Shown here: one piece after another, positions 5,210-7,150 of the stretch
Numbering within the stretch: the first letter of the stretch is position 1
Layout of the letters: every line of letters starts with the position of its first letter
Assembly (NCBI GenBank): GCA_000980735.1
Contig: LBFQ01000046.1
Span: forward strand, 1,388 to 8,537
From: Candidatus Caldipriscus sp. T1.2
GTDB taxonomy: Bacteria; Hydrothermota; Hydrothermia; LBFQ01
Length of the DNA: 7,150 nucleotides
Direction: 5' to 3'
The notes under the pieces: generated by a model
What the model was told of the DNA's origin: nothing
Database searches by the model: none
What the model saw: only the letters and a program-made list of their open reading frames with translations
Made by a program: the position numbers and the translations under genes

Positions 5210-7073
5210 CCACTCCCTCTTTCTTTGTATATCTTGGCCTGGTATGCCTATACGTTAGAAGGATTGGGATAAAGGCTTCCTTTATCTTCTCCAGATCCCA
5301 CCTTGATAATGGCACAAGGTCCAACTGTCCATCCTTTATCTTTTCTTCAAATACCACATTCACTATTTCCCTTATTTCTCCTTCGCTCTCCGCGCTCCTC
5401 GAAGCCGCCTCACACGAATCCGCAAGCATAACTATCGCCTCCTCAACGGTCCTAGGCTTGGGTCCCGGATACCTGAATTGTTCTTCTGAATAAGGGAGTT
5501 TTGAAGTCTTGGCTTTAAGGTAAAATGGGAGAAGAAGCGTGGTTCCATGATGGGATTCTATTATTCTAATTACTTCCTCGGGTAGGTTGTATGCCCGCGC
5601 AAGTTCAACCCCCTTCTTAACATGGGATATTATTATCCTAGCGCTGGTTATGGGATCAAGATCTTCGTGGGGATTATTGCCTTCCACCATATTTTCCACA
5701 AAGAATTCTGGATTATAAATTTTTCCAATATCGTGGTAATATCCTCCAACCCTCGCCAGTATAGCGTTTGCCCCCACAACCCTAGCTCCCACCTCCGCGA
5801 GATTTCCCACAGATAGCGAATGAACGTAAGTTCCGGGCGCCTTTTCCGCCAGCTCCTTAAGGAGTGGATGGTTTGGGGATGCGAGTTCAAGTAGGGTATA
5901 TTCCGTCGCCTTATGGAAAATTGCCTCTATATTCGGGAGGAACATAAGGTAAGCCACCGTTGAAACTATTGAGGATGGCCAAACCGAATAAAAGATATCT
6001 TTAAGGGGAACAGCCTCAAAACCACCCATAAATGGTAAGGAAATCAGAACACTCGTAATTCCCGCAACTATCATAAAAATTGCTATATAAATCGTTTGAG
6101 ACCTACTTTTTATGAACTTTACTCCTGCCGAGGACACTAAAGCCATTGAACCAATATAAAGGGGCAAACTTAAAGAGAAATCATAACTTGCCGATCTCAT
6201 TATCGCGAGGATTGCGCTTAAGACCACGCCCAATGTGGGTGTATCCAAAGATGATACCGCAAGGGCTATAATAGGGGAAATGGTGAAGAATGGGGATAAG
6301 TTTGTAAAATAGTGGAGGAGAATCTCAAGAAGATAAACTACGGAAAATACAAAAACGGAAGCGGAGGATGGAAGATCCCATTTTCTAAGATAAAAGCCGA
6401 CTAAAGTAAATAGTCCAAGCAATACCCCCAAAATAAAGAAGGCCACCCTTTTGGGCCTTAAGGTTTCTAACTTGTAAGCTTGTAAAATCCGAAGGGTTGT
6501 ATCGCTCACTATTTCACCCCTTGATACCACAACATCGCCAGGTTTTAGCACGAATTCATACGGGGAAAGGGCTTGAAGTTTAGATTGTATGTATTTCTTT
6601 GTTAGGGAAGAATCGTAAATGAGGGTGGGAAATAGGTAAAGGCATAAGGTGTCATTTTGCCTGCAAAGCTCACCTAAGGATTGGATCTTTCCGCCTTCCA
6701 CCTCAAAAAAGTTTCCCCTATCGTATATTATGATCTGGCCTTCAAATTTCGGTTCGATTATGCCCTTCTGTAATATCGCCAATGCTCTTCTGCGGAGATA
6801 GTCGGAATTCGGGAAAACCTTTGACAGGCTTTCTGCCAAAACGTTAAACCTTTCGTAAAAATCTACCCTCCTGTAAACGGGCGGGGAAAGGTTTATTATA
6901 TCTAGGCTATCCTGCCTCAACCTTTCGGGCGCCTTCTTTACCCTTATTTCCGTATCCGCAATTATGGTTTTTTTTACAACATCTCCCTTCTTATAGTTTA
7001 GATTATCTTCGTAAAATAGCCCACCTAACGCTATTACGATGGAGATTATCCACGCCTTTAAATTTCCCTTCAC
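5199..7073 (-). CDS. pgpH: PgpH-like 7TM-HD cyclic-di-AMP phosphodiesterase
   Basis: A membrane HD-domain phosphohydrolase of 624 residues. PgpH relatives hydrolyse c-di-AMP; that activity is inferred here from family. An N-terminal membrane helix (about 7-20) is followed by an extracytoplasmic 7TMR-HDED-type domain (about 25-205, ending KPGDVVVSRGEIVSDTTL). Seven membrane segments lie at about 209-229, 237-255, 260-275, 278-293, 300-317, 327-348 and 359-380. The cytoplasmic HD domain (about 400-610) carries GTYVHSLSVGNLAE (H418), GGYYHDIGK (H447, D448), IISHVKKGVELA (H484), IESHHGTT (H508, H509), FRYPGPKPRT (533-542) and MLADSCEAASRS (D552), so all metal-binding residues appear intact. The start is GTG 7073, overlapping the phoH TGA by 4 bases, with GAAAGG 8 bases upstream. 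The protein is shorter than many PgpH proteins, mainly in the outer domain, which carries Cys137 and Cys144. Confidence 0.93.
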   Translation of the reverse strand: MKGNLKAWIISIVIALGGLFYEDNLNYKKGDVVKKTIIADTEIRVKKAPERLRQDSLDIINLSPPVYRRVDFYERFNVLAESLSKVFPNSDYLRRRALAILQKGIIEPKFEGQIIIYDRGNFFEVEGGKIQSLGELCRQNDTLCLYLFPTLIYDSSLTKKYIQSKLQALSPYEFVLKPGDVVVSRGEIVSDTTLRILQAYKLETLRPKRVAFFILGVLLGLFTLVGFYLRKWDLPSSASVFVFSVVYLLEILLHYFTNLSPFFTISPIIALAVSSLDTPTLGVVLSAILAIMRSASYDFSLSLPLYIGSMALVSSAGVKFIKSRSQTIYIAIFMIVAGITSVLISLPFMGGFEAVPLKDIFYSVWPSSIVSTVAYLMFLPNIEAIFHKATEYTLLELASPNHPLLKELAEKAPGTYVHSLSVGNLAEVGARVVGANAILARVGGYYHDIGKIYNPEFFVENMVEGNNPHEDLDPITSARIIISHVKKGVELARAYNLPEEVIRIIESHHGTTLLLPFYLKAKTSKLPYSEEQFRYPGPKPRTVEEAIVMLADSCEAASRSAESEGEIREIVNVVFEEKIKDGQLDLVPLSRWDLEKIKEAFIPILLTYRHTRPRYTKKEGVDEG

Positions 7074-7150
7074 AAACCGTGCCTTTCGTAAGCCTCAATT
7101 ATACTCTTAACGATCCTATGCCTTGAAACGTCCTCCTTATCAAAGAACAC
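7070..7150 (-). CDS. phoH: PhoH-like ATPase, C-terminal fragment (cut by window edge)
   Basis: The last 26 codons and TGA stop of a gene entering from the right edge: FFDKEDVSRHRIVKSIIEAY, then ERHGL. The pattern F...DVVRH.LV..II.AYE is the usual tail of PhoH/YbeZ-type P-loop ATPases, and the following gene is the PgpH-like HD protein, the standard neighbour of phoH. The stop overlaps the pgpH GTG start by 4 bases (GTGA), indicating an operon with translational coupling. The ATPase domain itself lies outside the window, so the call rests on the short tail plus context. Confidence 0.85.
   Translation of the reverse strand: MFFDKEDVSRHRIVKSIIEAYERHGL

Noticed and set aside
5622..5890. Short open frames overlapping the HD domain of the PgpH-like gene on both strands
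   Set aside because: The HD-domain frame carries intact catalytic motifs across this stretch; the others are shadows.

Overview
The window looks like chromosomal DNA from a compactly organised, probably thermophilic bacterium. The pointers are almost no intergenic space, Arg codons that are mostly AGG/AGA, many ATA Ile codons, charge-rich proteins, purine-rich coding strands, and the combination of a DUF5683-type small membrane protein with an AmmeMemoRadiSam B (MEMO) protein. A lineage near candidate division WOR-3/Hydrothermae or another thermophilic FCB-related group would fit, but this placement is a low-confidence inference.

Layout from left to right. (1) Minus strand, 1-2588: an operon read leftwards, TIGR01777-type epimerase > rimP > nusA. 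NusA is cut by the left edge. This is the start of the usual rimP-nusA translation/transcription cluster, led here by an SDR-family epimerase. (2) 2589-2686: the divergent intergenic region, dominated by a 36-bp imperfect palindrome. (3) Plus strand, about 2687-4169: a two-gene unit, a DUF5683-like small membrane protein and a MEMO-family protein (amrB type) that carries a frameshift near base 3219. (4) Minus strand, 4166-7150: an operon read leftwards, phoH (only its last 26 codons) > pgpH-like 7TM-HD c-di-AMP phosphodiesterase > mnmA. Its genes overlap by 4 and 11 bases, and mnmA overlaps the convergent amrB stop by 4 bases.

How the genes fit together: rimP (30S maturation), nusA (elongation/termination factor) and mnmA (s2U34 tRNA thiolation) are core information-processing genes. 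phoH-pgpH is a widespread conserved pair in which ybeY usually follows; here mnmA does. The plus-strand pair sits as an inverted island between two housekeeping operons.

The observations most worth checking are a lipoyl/biotinyl-like sandwich domain apparently embedded in the NusA N-terminal domain, the large palindrome between divergent genes with -10-like hexamers in its arms, a PqqD-like winged helix fused to a MEMO domain that lacks the usual cysteine and is broken by a frameshift, and a recurrent TTAAAAT element just upstream of three starts that lack a Shine-Dalgarno sequence. I see no RNA genes, CRISPR arrays, insertion sequences or clear intrinsic terminators.
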